This document shows positions 1 to 10,415 of a stretch of 46,543 bases of DNA, piece after piece. The stretch spans positions 1 to 46,543 of the forward strand of contig CAMFLK010000005.1 of assembly GCA_945957135.1 (NCBI GenBank), given 5' to 3'. The stretch comes from an uncultured Rhodospirillales bacterium (GTDB lineage Bacteria; Pseudomonadota; Alphaproteobacteria; Acetobacterales; Acetobacteraceae). Position numbers and translations under genes: made by a program. Position 1 is the stretch's first letter; each line of letters starts with the position of its first letter. Under the pieces are notes generated by a model. That model was not told where the DNA came from. It searched no databases and saw nothing but the letters and a program-made list of their open reading frames with translations.

Positions 1-25
1 GCTCGGAGATGTGTATAAGAGACAG
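1..25 (+). other. Nextera/Tn5 mosaic-end sequencing adapter (read 2 side), assembly artefact
   Basis: gctcggagatgtgtataagagacag is identical to the 3' 25 nt of the Nextera read-2 adapter (...GGGCTCGGAGATGTGTATAAGAGACAG), ending in the 19-bp Tn5 mosaic end. Confidence 0.98.
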
Positions 26-1841
26 CCGCGGGGTCGAGTCCTTCCTGTTGGGCGAGGTCGCGCAGGCGCCAGATGGCGGAGATGCGGTCGCCATCCGCGC
101 CGACGGGGTCGCCGAGCGCCATCAGCACCTGGCCCATGCGGCGGAACGGCACGCCGGCCCGGCCGGCCTCGCCGAGCACCAGCCCGTCGGCGGTGGCGGG
201 CGGGCGCGCGCCGAGCGCGGCGCAGCGGGCGCGGCCTTCCGGCTCCCATTCCAGGTAGTCCACCCGGCGGGGACGGACGAGGCCCCAGATGGCGGCCAAA
301 GCGAGGGCGACGGTGAGGGCGATGGCGGCGCGCAGCGCGTTGGGCACGTCGCGCGACATCACCACCTCCCACCACGAGTTGCGGTCGAGCCAGCGCAGGC
401 CCGGTTCGAACATGGCCAGCGCCATCACGCAGCCCACCAGGGCGAGCAGCGGCAGCGCCGTCTCCACCTCCAGCTTGCCGGAGAGCAGCTTGGCGTCGCG
501 GTAGAAGGCGCGGTGGAAGGGCGCGATCATGCAGGCGGTCAGCACGCACACCGCGGGGATCCAGAATTGCTGGGCGCGCGCCACGGTGAAGAAGGCGGCC
601 AGCAGCAGCAGCACCAGCGTCGCGCTCCAGGCCAGCCGCACCCGCTGGGACATGGCGATGGCCATCACCAGCAGCGCCGCGCCGATCAGGCTAGGCACGA
701 ACTCGCTGGCCTGGGAGCCGAGCCCGGCGAAATCCGGGTCCATCCAGGCGAAATCGGCGTTGGATTGCAGCACGCCGAGCGTGAGCAGCATCACCCCGCA
801 CAGCACCACCGCGCCGGCGGTGGCGGCGATGATGAAGTCGGGCTCGCTCCACCGTCCGATGGCCTGCACGCTGGGCCGCTGGCCCATGGCGCCGAGCAGG
901 CCGCGCCCGCGCAGCAGGATCTCGTTGCCGGCGAACAGGGTGCCGGCCAGGAACAGCGGGATGATGTAGTAGTAGAGCCGGAACACCACGATGGCGCCGA
1001 CGATCTGCGGCGCCTCCACATAGGGTTCCAGCCCCAGCAGCATCGCCGTGTCGAACACCCCGATGCCGCCGGGCAGGTTGGCGGCGAGGCCGGCGGTGTA
1101 GGAGGCGACGTACACGCCGAGGAAGCGCACGTAGTTCAGCCCGGGGGCGGCGGGCAGCAGGGCGTAGAAGATCGCCGCGGTCACCGCGACATCGACCGTG
1201 GCCAGCAGCACCTGCAGGATGGCCATGCGCCAGCTCGGCAGTTCCACCTCGTGCCCGCGCACCCGGATGCGGCCGAACAGGGTGGAGAGGGTGATGTAGG
1301 TCGCCACGATCAGCCACAGCAGGCTGGCGATGGCGTACATGCCCCAGGTCGGGATGACCTTGCCGAAGAACGGCACCGATTCCGGCTCCAGGAACAGGAT
1401 GATGCCGCCCAGCACCATGCCGCCGAGCCCGAAGGTGAGGCTGCAGAACGCCACCACCTTGCCGATCTGCAGCGGCGTCAGCCCCCAATGGGCGTAGAGC
1501 CGGTAGCGCACCGCCGCCCCGGAGACCGCGGCGAAGCCCAGGTTGTGGGCCAGCGAATAGGCGCAGAACGAGGCGAAGGCGACCTTGCCGTAGCTCACCT
1601 TGCGCCCGGCATAGATGGTGCCGAGCCGGTCGTAGAAGGTGAGGATGCCGTAGGAGAGCAGGTTCCAGACGAAGCTGATCACCAGCGCCGAGACCGGAAT
1701 GGCCGCCAGGGCGGCGGAGATGTCGGCGAGCTTGAGGCTGCGGAACTCGCGCTGCACCACGTAGATCGCGCCGACCAGCAGGGCCACGCCGAGCAGCGCG
1801 GGCAAATGGCGGGCGAGGCGCTTGGCGCGGGCCATCGGCAT
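26..1841 (-). CDS. mprF: MprF-type phosphatidylglycerol lysyl/alanyltransferase-flippase, C-terminus truncated at contig edge
   Basis: Own minus-strand translation from ATG at 1841: MPMARAKRLARHLPALLGVALLVGAIYVVQREF..., multi-TM N-terminal flippase domain, then start of the DUF2156 synthetase domain (...ISAIWRLRDLAQQEGLDPA). Missing from the ORF track because no stop lies inside the window. Confidence 0.85.
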
Positions 1842-1842
1842 G

Positions 1843-3420
1843 TCAGGCCGGCTCGCGCGCCAGGGCCGCGTCGATCAGCGCCACCGTCTCGGCCACGCCG
1901 TAGAGGGCGATGAACTGGCCGAAGCGCGGCCCCTCCTCCTGGCCCAGCAACACCTGGTACAGGCAGCCGAACCAGGCGCGCAGCTCGGCGAACGGGTGGC
2001 GCTTGCCCACCTCGTAGAGCAGGTTCTGGATATCCTCGGCCGGGCTGTCGGCGGGCAGGGCGCGCAGGCCGGCGGCGAGGTCGGAAAGCGCCGCGCGCTC
2101 GGTGGCGTCGGGCGCGCGGAAGCGCTTCGCCGGGCGGACGAAATCGGCGTAGTAGGCCAGCGCGTATTCCACCAGCCGGGCGAGGAAGGGCATGTCCTCG
2201 GGGCTCGCGCCGGGGATGTAGCGGCGGATGAAGCCCCAGAGGATGTCCGGCGTGTCCGCGTTCACCACGCTGGCGAGGTTGAGCAGCATGGCGAAGGAGA
2301 GCGGCGACGCCGCCTGCTGCGGCACGCTGCCGGCATGGGCGTGCCAGGCGGGGTTGGTGGCGCGCTCGCCCTCCGCCTGGGCGTGGGCCTTGGCGGCGTT
2401 GGCGAGGTATTCGTCCACCGCGCGGGGGATCACGTCGAAATGCAGCCGCTTGGCCCGCTGCGGGGCGTTGAACATGAACTGGGCCAGGCTCTCGGGCGGG
2501 GCGTAGCGCAGCCATTCCTCGACGGAGATGCCGTTGCCCTTGCTCTTGCTGATCTTCTGGGCGCGCTCGTCGAGGAACAGCTCGTAGGTGAAGCCGGTGG
2601 GCGGCTCCGCGCCGAGGATGCGGCAGATGCGGCCGGAGAGGCGGACGGAGTCGATCAGGTCCTTGCCGGACATTTCGTAATCGACGCCGAGGGCATACCA
2701 GCGCATCGCCCAGTCGGCCTTCCACTGGCACTTCACCGCCCCGCCGGTGACCGGCGTCTCGAAGCGCTCGCCGCTGGCCGGGTCGGTCCAGACGATGGTG
2801 CCGGCGGCCGGGCGCAGCTCGTCGATCGCCACCTGCATCACCACGCCGGTGCGGGGATGGACGGGCAGGAAGGGCGAGTAGGTGGCCGCGCGCTCCGGCC
2901 CCAGCGTGGGGCGGATGACCGCGACGATCTCGTCATGGGTTTCCAGGATGCGGCGCAGCGCCGCGTCGAACCGGCCGGAGGCGTAGTAGGCGGAGGAGGA
3001 GGCGAACTCGTAGTCGAAGCCGAAGGAATCGAGGAAGGCGCGCAGCCGGGCGTTGTTGTGGGCGCCGAAGCTGTCATGGGTGCCGAACGGGTCGGGGATG
3101 CGGGTGAGCGGCTTGCCGAGATGGCCGGCCAGCATCTCGCGGTTGGGCACGTTGTCCGGCACCTTGCGCAGCCCGTCCATGTCGTCGCTGAAGGCGAGCA
3201 GGCGGCTGGGCAGGCCGGTGAGCCGGGTGAAGGCGTTGCGCACCCAGGAGGTGCGGGCCACCTCGCCGAACGTGCCGATATGCGGCAGGCCGGAGGGGCC
3301 GTAGCCGGTCTCGAACAGCGCGGCGCCCTTTCCCGCCTTGGCGAGGCGCTCGGCAACCTTCTGCGCCTCCTGGAACGGCCAGGCATTGGGAAGGACGGGG
3401 GGGGATTCTGTGTCGGACAT
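1843..3420 (-). CDS. lysK: Class I lysyl-tRNA synthetase
   Basis: HIGH-like motif ([10 protein letters not shown]), KISKSKGN motif, overall archaeal/alphaproteobacterial LysRS-I architecture. Confidence 0.93.
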   Translation of the reverse strand: MSDTESPPVLPNAWPFQEAQKVAERLAKAGKGAALFETGYGPSGLPHIGTFGEVARTSWVRNAFTRLTGLPSRLLAFSDDMDGLRKVPDNVPNREMLAGHLGKPLTRIPDPFGTHDSFGAHNNARLRAFLDSFGFDYEFASSSAYYASGRFDAALRRILETHDEIVAVIRPTLGPERAATYSPFLPVHPRTGVVMQVAIDELRPAAGTIVWTDPASGERFETPVTGGAVKCQWKADWAMRWYALGVDYEMSGKDLIDSVRLSGRICRILGAEPPTGFTYELFLDERAQKISKSKGNGISVEEWLRYAPPESLAQFMFNAPQRAKRLHFDVIPRAVDEYLANAAKAHAQAEGERATNPAWHAHAGSVPQQAASPLSFAMLLNLASVVNADTPDILWGFIRRYIPGASPEDMPFLARLVEYALAYYADFVRPAKRFRAPDATERAALSDLAAGLRALPADSPAEDIQNLLYEVGKRHPFAELRAWFGCLYQVLLGQEEGPRFGQFIALYGVAETVALIDAALAREPA

Positions 3421-3484
3421 GGCCGGCGCAAGCTAGGTACGGGGGGTGCCTTGGTCAATGCGCACGGCACCTTATACTGTGTCC

Positions 3485-6292
3485 ATGTCCTCGCCCGCGC
3501 GGCCGCGCCTGCTGCTTCCGACCGCTCCGTCCGTCGCCGCCGGGGTGGGGCGCGCGGCCATCCTGACCGAGGACGGCGAGATGCTCGACCTGCCGGCCGC
3601 CGAGGCGGCGCGGGCGCTGGTCGGCATGGCGCCGCCGCTGCTGGTGCATGCCCCGGCCACGCTGCGCCGGCTCGGCCTCGGCGCGATGCCGGCACTCGAT
3701 CTGCTGGAGCTGTTCGCCTTCGTGCTGCCCGCCCGCGCCGCCGCCCCCACCCCGCGGGGGCTGGCGCTCGCGCTGGACATGGCGGTGCCGGGAGGGGGGA
3801 ACGAGGCGGCCGCCGTGCTGCTGCCGGACATCGCCCAGGCGCTGCTCGCCCGGCTCGCCGGAGGGGTCAATCTCGCGATGAACCGTGACGCCGCCGGGCT
3901 CGCCGCGCGCATGGGCCAGGCCGGCTGGGGCTGGACGCCCTATGTGCTCGCGGCACTCGGCAAGCCGGATGCCGCGCCGTCGAATGACGGGCTGCGGGTG
4001 TGGAAGCGCCTGCCGGAATGGGAGGATGCCGCCCCCCCGCCGCCGCCCGCCGCCTGGCCGGTGCCGCCGGAGGAGGCGCGAACCCGCCTCGCCGCCATGC
4101 TCGGCCCCCATGCCGAACAGCGGCCGGGCCAGTCCGATTTCGCCGCGGCCGTGTCCGCCGCCTTCGCGCCCGGCGAGCGGCGGGGCGACCCGCATCTGGT
4201 GCTGGCCGAGGCCGGCACCGGCACCGGCAAGACGCTGGGCTACGTCGCGCCCGCCAGCCTGTGGGCGGAGCGCAACAAGGGCGCGGTGTGGATCAGCACC
4301 TTCACCCGCCACCTGCAACGCCAGGTGGAGAGCGAGCTGCACCGGCTGGTGCCGGACCCGGTGGAGCGCCGGCGCCGCGTGGTGGTGCGCAAGGGGCGCG
4401 AGAACTATCTGTGCCTGCTCAACCTGCAGGATGCGATGGGCGCGCTGCTCGGCGGCGGTGCCCCGGCCACGGCCATCCCGCTCGGCCTGGTCGCGCGCTG
4501 GGCGCTGGCCACGTCGGACGGCGACATCCAGGGCGGCGACCTGCCCGGCTGGTTCGCCGAGCTGTTCGGCGGTGCCTTGATAAGCGCGCTGGCCGACCGG
4601 CGCGGCGAGTGCATCCACGCGGCCTGCGAGCACTACCGCCGCTGCTTCGTGGAGCACACCATCCGCCGGGCGCGCGGGGCGGAGCTGGTGGTGGCCAACC
4701 ATGCGCTGGTGATGGCCCAGGCGGTATGGGGCGGACTCGACGACAACGCCGTGCCCACCCGCTACGTGTTCGACGAGGGGCATCACGTGTTCGACGCGGC
4801 GGACGGCGCCTTCGCCGCCACGCTCTCGGGCATGGAGACGGCCGAGCTGCGCCGCTGGCTGCTGGGGGCGGAGGGTGGCCGCTCCCGCGCGCGGGGGCTG
4901 CGCCGGCGGCTGGAGGATCTGGTCGCCGGGCGGCCGGAGCTGGAAACCCCGCTCGACGCCGCCTTGCAGGCCGCCCGCGCCCTGCCCGCCGGCGGCTGGC
5001 AGGCGCGGCTGGCCGAGCCGGCGCCGGTGCTGGAAGCCGCCGACCCCGGCCCGGCCAACCCCACCGAAGCCTTCCTGCACGCCGCCTTCCGCCAGGTGCT
5101 GGCCCGCACGGTGGAGACCGATCCGGGCTTCGCCGGCAGCGCGGAATGCGACCTCTACCCCGTCGCCGAGGACCTCGTGCCGCCCGCCGCCGCCCTCGCC
5201 CGCGCCCTGCAACGCCTGGCCGAGCCGCTCGCCACCCTGCGCGAGCGCCTCACCGCCCGGCTGGAGGACGAGGCCGAGGAGCTCGACGAGGCCAGCCGCA
5301 ACCGCATCGAGGCGCTGCTGCGCTCGCTGCGCCGCCGGGCGCTCGACCCGCTCAGCGCCTGGCAGGCGATGCTCGCCGCCATCGCCGCGCCGATGCCGGA
5401 ACCGGGCGAGCGGCCGGACCACGTGCATTTCCTGCGGCTCGACCGGCGCGACGGGCTGGCGCGCGACGTGGGGCTGCACCGCCACTGGCTGGACCCCACC
5501 GTGCCCTTCTCCGCCACCCTCGCCCGCCCCGCCCACGGGCTGCTGGTCACCTCCGCCACGTTACGGGATCGCCTTGGCGACGAAGGCGACGCCGAGGCGG
5601 AGTGGCACGAGGCGGAGGCACGGGTGGGCGCGGCGCACCTGCCCTCCCCGGCCATCCGCGTCGCCGTCTCCTCGCCCTTCGACTATGCGGCGCAGACCCG
5701 CGCCTTCATCGCGACGGATGTGAACACGCGCGACATCGCCGCGCTCTCGGGTGCGTATCGCGCCCTGTTCCTGGCCGCCGGCGGCGGCGGGCTCGGCCTG
5801 TTCACCGCCATCAGCCGCCTGCGTGCGGTGCACAAACGCATCGCCCCGGAGCTGGAGGCGGCCGGCCTGCCGCTGTTCGCCCAGCATGTCGATGCGATGG
5901 ACAACGCCACCCTGGTCGATGTCTTCCGCACCGAGGAGGAAAGCTGCCTGCTCGGCACGGATGCGATGCGCGACGGGGTGGACGTGCCCGGCCGTGCCCT
6001 GCGGCTGGTGGTGTTCGAGCGGGTGCCCTGGCCGCGCCCGGACATATTGCACCGCGAACGGCGCATCCATCTGTCGGGCGGCGACACGCTCGGCTTCGAC
6101 GACCGGGTGGCCCGGCTGCGCCTGCGCCAGGCCTTCGGCCGGCTGATCCGCGCCGCCGGCGATCGCGGCGTGTTCGTGCTGCTCGATCGCCAGACCCCGA
6201 GCCGCCTGCTCGGCGCCTTCCCGCCGGGGGTGGAACCGCGCCGCCGGGGTCTTTCCGACATCGTATCCGAAATACGCCTCTTTCTGGGCTGA
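3485..6292 (+). CDS. ATP-dependent DNA helicase, DinG/XPD-like with Fe-S cysteines
   Basis: Walker A EAGTGTGKT, DEGH box (FDEGHHVFDAADG), four Cys in Fe-S spacing (YLCLLN...ECIHAACEHYRRC), C-terminal helicase motifs; start chosen at ATG 3485. Confidence 0.88.
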   Translation: MSSPARPRLLLPTAPSVAAGVGRAAILTEDGEMLDLPAAEAARALVGMAPPLLVHAPATLRRLGLGAMPALDLLELFAFVLPARAAAPTPRGLALALDMAVPGGGNEAAAVLLPDIAQALLARLAGGVNLAMNRDAAGLAARMGQAGWGWTPYVLAALGKPDAAPSNDGLRVWKRLPEWEDAAPPPPPAAWPVPPEEARTRLAAMLGPHAEQRPGQSDFAAAVSAAFAPGERRGDPHLVLAEAGTGTGKTLGYVAPASLWAERNKGAVWISTFTRHLQRQVESELHRLVPDPVERRRRVVVRKGRENYLCLLNLQDAMGALLGGGAPATAIPLGLVARWALATSDGDIQGGDLPGWFAELFGGALISALADRRGECIHAACEHYRRCFVEHTIRRARGAELVVANHALVMAQAVWGGLDDNAVPTRYVFDEGHHVFDAADGAFAATLSGMETAELRRWLLGAEGGRSRARGLRRRLEDLVAGRPELETPLDAALQAARALPAGGWQARLAEPAPVLEAADPGPANPTEAFLHAAFRQVLARTVETDPGFAGSAECDLYPVAEDLVPPAAALARALQRLAEPLATLRERLTARLEDEAEELDEASRNRIEALLRSLRRRALDPLSAWQAMLAAIAAPMPEPGERPDHVHFLRLDRRDGLARDVGLHRHWLDPTVPFSATLARPAHGLLVTSATLRDRLGDEGDAEAEWHEAEARVGAAHLPSPAIRVAVSSPFDYAAQTRAFIATDVNTRDIAALSGAYRALFLAAGGGGLGLFTAISRLRAVHKRIAPELEAAGLPLFAQHVDAMDNATLVDVFRTEEESCLLGTDAMRDGVDVPGRALRLVVFERVPWPRPDILHRERRIHLSGGDTLGFDDRVARLRLRQAFGRLIRAAGDRGVFVLLDRQTPSRLLGAFPPGVEPRRRGLSDIVSEIRLFLG

Positions 6293-6314
6293 TTTGTTCG
6301 GTCTATACAACGAC

Positions 6315-7526
6315 GTGCCCATTCGTCCGACCTCGCTCGCCTTCAGCCTGATGCTCGGTGCCTTCGCGGCGCTGCCGCCGCTGTCGATCGACATGGGGCT
6401 GCCCGCCTCGCCCCTGCTGCAAAGCACGCTGGGCGCGAGTTCGGCCCAGGCGGCGCTCACCTTCAGCCTGTTCGTGGCCGGGTTCGGCCTGTCGCAGCTG
6501 CTGATGGGCCCGCTGTCGGACCGGTTCGGGCGGCGGCCGATCATGCTGGCCGGCCTCGCGCTCTACACGCTGGGCGGCCTGGGCTGCGCCACGGCGCCGG
6601 GCATCGAGACGCTGCTCGCCTGCCGCTTCGTCCAGGGCGTGGGCGCGGCCGGGGCGGCGACCCTGGCCTTCGCCATCGTGCGCGACGTGTTCAGCGGCGC
6701 GGACGCCCGGGTGAAGATCGCCGGCATCACCTCGGTGATGTCCATCGCGCCGATCATCGCGCCGACGCTGGGCGGCTGGATGCTGCTGCTCGGCGGCTGG
6801 CGGACCATCTACCTGCTGCTGGCGTTCACCGGCGGCGTGCTGCTGGTCGCCGCCGGGCTGGGGCTCGAGGAAACGCGGCCGCCCAGCCGGGCGCGCTTCA
6901 ACCTGCTGCAACGCTACGCCACCGTGCTGCGCCAGAAGCGGGTGGTGGGCTACGCCTTCGTCAACGCGCTGAGCTTCGGCAGCCTGTTCGCCTTCATCAT
7001 CGCCTCGCCGCTGGTGCTGATGCACGACATGGGGGTGACGGTGACCTGCTTCGGCATGCTGTTCGCCATGACCGCCTTCGGCATCCTGATGGGCACCTGG
7101 GTGAACGCCCGGCTTGCCCGCCGCCACGTCGCCGCCGCCCTGCCGCTGGCGGCGGGGCTGGTGATCGAGCTGCTCGCGGTGGTGGCCGCCTCCGTCTTCC
7201 TGCTGTTCGGGGTGACCGGGGTGGAGACGCTGATGCCGTTCATGGCGATGGTGGGATTCTGCCGGGGCCTGATCAACCCCACCGCCGCGCATCTCGCGCT
7301 GGAATGCCTGCCGGGCCATTCGGGGATGATCTCCGCCGTGCTCGGCGCGTTGCAGATGCTGACCGCCTCGCTGGCCGGGGCCGCGGTGGCCGCCCTCTAC
7401 ACCACGCACGGGCCGTTCGGCATGACGCTGTGCATGGCCGGCTTCGCGCTCGCCGCCTTCCTGGCCTGGGCCGCGACGGAGCGCGCGGCGCCGCAGCCGG
7501 TGGACTCGCAGGAGCCCGCTTCCTAA
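6315..7526 (+). CDS. Bcr/CflA family multidrug efflux MFS transporter
   Basis: 12-TM protein, motif GPLSDRFGRRPIMLAG, GGWRTIY; start could be 6294 (TTG) or 6315 (GTG). Confidence 0.85.
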   Translation: MPIRPTSLAFSLMLGAFAALPPLSIDMGLPASPLLQSTLGASSAQAALTFSLFVAGFGLSQLLMGPLSDRFGRRPIMLAGLALYTLGGLGCATAPGIETLLACRFVQGVGAAGAATLAFAIVRDVFSGADARVKIAGITSVMSIAPIIAPTLGGWMLLLGGWRTIYLLLAFTGGVLLVAAGLGLEETRPPSRARFNLLQRYATVLRQKRVVGYAFVNALSFGSLFAFIIASPLVLMHDMGVTVTCFGMLFAMTAFGILMGTWVNARLARRHVAAALPLAAGLVIELLAVVAASVFLLFGVTGVETLMPFMAMVGFCRGLINPTAAHLALECLPGHSGMISAVLGALQMLTASLAGAAVAALYTTHGPFGMTLCMAGFALAAFLAWAATERAAPQPVDSQEPAS

Positions 7527-7575
7527 GCTCCCCTCCCTTTTCCTGAGACTCCCTCTCCAAGGATGCGAGGCGCCG

Positions 7576-9144
7576 ATGAAGCTGGTCCGATGGCTGCTGG
7601 CCGTTCCCCTCGTGCTGGCCTGTGCCGGCGCGCGGGCCGAGACGGTGCTGAAGGTGGTGCCCAGCGCCGACCTCGCCGAGCTCGACCCCACCCGGGCCGC
7701 CAACCAGATCGGCCGCATCTATTCGCAGATGGTGTTCGACTCGCTGTTCGCGCTCGACCACACGCTGTCGCCCAAGCCGATGATGGTGGAGAGCGAGGAG
7801 GTCAGCCCCGACCGGCTGACCTACACCTTCACCCTGCGCCCCGGCCTGAAATTCACCGATGGCAGCCCGGTGACCACGCGCGACGTGATCGCCTCGCTGC
7901 AGCGCTTCATGGCCGGCGGATCGGTGGGCGGGCAGCTCAAGGCGCGGCTCGGCGCGCTGGAGGCGGTGAACGACCGCACCTTCCGGATGACGCTGACCAA
8001 GCCGTTCGGCCTGGTGGAATTCGTGCTCGGCGGCGCCGGCGCGCCGATGGCCGGCATCATGCGCGAGCAGGACGCCAACCGCCCGGCGACCACGCCCCTG
8101 ACCAACCCGATCGGCTCCGGCCCGTTCATCTACAACGCCGCCCGGCGGGTCAGCGGCCAGCGCGTCGTGTTCGACCGCAACCCCGACTACCCCGCGCGGG
8201 CGGAGCCGCCGGACGGCGCGGCCGGCGGGCGGGTGGTGAAGGTCGATCGCGTGGAGTGGACCATCCTGCCCGACCCCACCACCGCGGCGAACGCGCTGGT
8301 GCGCGGCGAGGTGGATTTCTGGGACACCGCGAGCCCCGACCTCGTGCCCTTCCTCAAGCAGAACGGCATCGTCGCGCGGCGCACCACCTCCCTGCCCTCC
8401 ACCGTGTGGATCCGCCCGAATTTCGAACTGCCGCCCTTCGACAACGTGAAGGCACGGCAGGCGCTGGCCCTGCTGTTCGACCAGAAGGACTTCATGGAGG
8501 CCGTGGCCGGCCCCACCGGCTGGTCCACCTGCTTCAGCTTCAGCATCTGCGGCTCGGTGCTCGGCACGGAGGTGGGGTCGGAGCCGTTCCGCAAGCCCGA
8601 CCTGGCGCGGGCGAAGCAGCTGCTGGCCGAGTCGGGCTACAAGGGTGAGCCGATCGTGGTGGTCGGCACGCCGCAGCTGCCGGTGATCAACATCGTCTCG
8701 CAGATCATGGCGCAGCGGCTGCGCGATATCGGCGCCAATGTCGATCTGCAGATGGGCGACTGGGCCGACGTGTTCAAACGGGTGAACACGCCCCGGCAGC
8801 CGACCGACCGCACCGGCTGGAACCTGGTGGGCACCTATTCGCTGGGCGGCACCTGGTTCAACCCGCTGACCAATGTGGCGCTCGATTCCACCTGCGGCGC
8901 CGGCGCCACCAGCTCGATGGGCCGGCCCTGCGACCTCGAGGGCGAGGCGCTGCGCCAGGCGGTGCTGGCGGCACCGGACGCCGAGGCGCGCAAGGCGGCG
9001 TTCGAGACCTTCCAGAAACACGCCTGGCAGTTCATTCCCTACGTGCCCGGTGGCCAGTTCGACATCAACAACGCCTATCGCGCGAACATCTCCGGCGTGC
9101 TGGACGGCTACGTGATTTCGTACTGGAACATCAGCAAGAACTGA
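7576..9144 (+). CDS. ABC transporter substrate-binding protein, family 5 (dipeptide/oligopeptide type)
   Basis: Signal peptide followed by SBP_bac_5 pattern (LTYTFTLRPGLKFTDGSPVTTRDVIASLQRF...). Confidence 0.88.
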   Translation: MKLVRWLLAVPLVLACAGARAETVLKVVPSADLAELDPTRAANQIGRIYSQMVFDSLFALDHTLSPKPMMVESEEVSPDRLTYTFTLRPGLKFTDGSPVTTRDVIASLQRFMAGGSVGGQLKARLGALEAVNDRTFRMTLTKPFGLVEFVLGGAGAPMAGIMREQDANRPATTPLTNPIGSGPFIYNAARRVSGQRVVFDRNPDYPARAEPPDGAAGGRVVKVDRVEWTILPDPTTAANALVRGEVDFWDTASPDLVPFLKQNGIVARRTTSLPSTVWIRPNFELPPFDNVKARQALALLFDQKDFMEAVAGPTGWSTCFSFSICGSVLGTEVGSEPFRKPDLARAKQLLAESGYKGEPIVVVGTPQLPVINIVSQIMAQRLRDIGANVDLQMGDWADVFKRVNTPRQPTDRTGWNLVGTYSLGGTWFNPLTNVALDSTCGAGATSSMGRPCDLEGEALRQAVLAAPDAEARKAAFETFQKHAWQFIPYVPGGQFDINNAYRANISGVLDGYVISYWNISKN

Positions 9145-9203
9145 GAGAGGGCTCCCTTCTCGCCCTGGTTTCACCCGGTGCGAAACCGGCCTATGCAGCC
9201 GCG

Positions 9204-10415
9204 ATGATGTTTCCCTTCGACGCGCTCGCCGCCGCCATCGCACTGATCGTCCTGGTCGTGGTGCTGCTCTGGGGCGCGCGGCTGCACCGGCTGCGCATCC
9301 TCGCCGAGCAGGCGCTGGCCGCCCAGCGCGGCGAGACGGAGATGCTGCGCGCGGCCATCGCCGACACCGAGCGCGGCCTGGGCGCAGGGCTGGACGCCGC
9401 CCTGTCGCGCACCCGCCAGGAAACCGCCGCGGCGATCGGCGAGATGCGCGCCAGCCTGGACACCAAGCTGCGTGAGCTGCGCGAGAACAACGACCTGATG
9501 ATCGACCAGCTGCGCCGCAGCGTGAACGAGCAGCTGCACGGCGCCATCGAGCAGCAATTCGCCGCCAGCTTCGCCCGCGTCGGCGACCAGATGACCGCGC
9601 TGCAACGCGCCATGGGCGACGTGCAGGCCGTCACCGGCCAGATCGGCGACCTGCGCCGCCTGTTCTCCAACGTGAAGAGCCGGGGCATCTGGGGCGAGAC
9701 GCAGCTGCGCGCATTGCTGGACGACGCGCTGCCGGCCGGCGCCTATGTCGAGAACTGGCGGCCGCGCGCGGACTCCGCGGAGGTGGTGGAGTTCGCGCTG
9801 GCCATGCCGGTGCGCGGCGAGCATCGGCCGTACCTGCCGATCGACGCGAAATTCCCGGTGGAGGACTACGAACGCCTGCTGCTCGCCGCCGAGGCGGGCG
9901 ACGCGGAGGCCGAGAAATCGGCGCGCGCCGCGCTGGATCGCGCGGTGCGCGCCCAGGCCAGGCGCATCGCCGAGAAATACATCGCGCCCCCGGCCACCGC
10001 CGATTTCGCGGTGATGTACCTGCCCACCGACGGGCTCTACACCGAGGTGGCCCGCATCCCCGGCCTGCTCGACGATCTCGGCCGCGGCCAGCAACGCATC
10101 CTGGTGCTCGGCCCCAGCCTGTTCCCGGCGCTGCTGCACACCATCCATCTCGGCCATGTCACCCTCACGCTGGAGGTGAAGGCGGAGCAGGTGCGCGGCC
10201 TGCTCGGCGCCACGCGGCACGAGATGCAGAAGATGCTCGATGCGCTCGGCGCGCTGGACAAGCAGGTGGGCACGGTGGCCAATTCCGTGCGCAAGGCGAT
10301 GACCCGCGCCCGCGCCGTGGATCGCAAGCTGCGCGACGTGACCACGCTGGACGCCGAAGCCGCCGCCGGGCTGCTCGGCGCGCCGGAAGACGACGAGGAA
10401 ACCCCGGAACCATGA
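9204..10415 (+). CDS. rmuC: DNA recombination protein RmuC
   Basis: N-terminal TM/coiled coil, then VKSRGIWGETQLRALLDD...LPIDAKFPVEDYERLL. Confidence 0.92.
   Translation: MMFPFDALAAAIALIVLVVVLLWGARLHRLRILAEQALAAQRGETEMLRAAIADTERGLGAGLDAALSRTRQETAAAIGEMRASLDTKLRELRENNDLMIDQLRRSVNEQLHGAIEQQFAASFARVGDQMTALQRAMGDVQAVTGQIGDLRRLFSNVKSRGIWGETQLRALLDDALPAGAYVENWRPRADSAEVVEFALAMPVRGEHRPYLPIDAKFPVEDYERLLLAAEAGDAEAEKSARAALDRAVRAQARRIAEKYIAPPATADFAVMYLPTDGLYTEVARIPGLLDDLGRGQQRILVLGPSLFPALLHTIHLGHVTLTLEVKAEQVRGLLGATRHEMQKMLDALGALDKQVGTVANSVRKAMTRARAVDRKLRDVTTLDAEAAAGLLGAPEDDEETPEP

Noticed and set aside
9-1913. 634-aa plus-strand ORF starting MCIRDS
   Set aside because: Starts in the Nextera adapter and is antisense to mprF; low-complexity composition.
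1822-3888. 688-aa plus-strand ORF across lysK
   Set aside because: Antisense shadow of lysK; composition is typical of frame-shadow translation.
3455-5536. 693-aa minus-strand ORF opposite the DinG-like gene
   Set aside because: Shadow ORF; the plus strand has full helicase motifs.
9167-9187. GGTTTC...GAAACC small hairpin before rmuC
   Set aside because: Only 6-bp arms, no U-tract, likely chance in GC-rich sequence.
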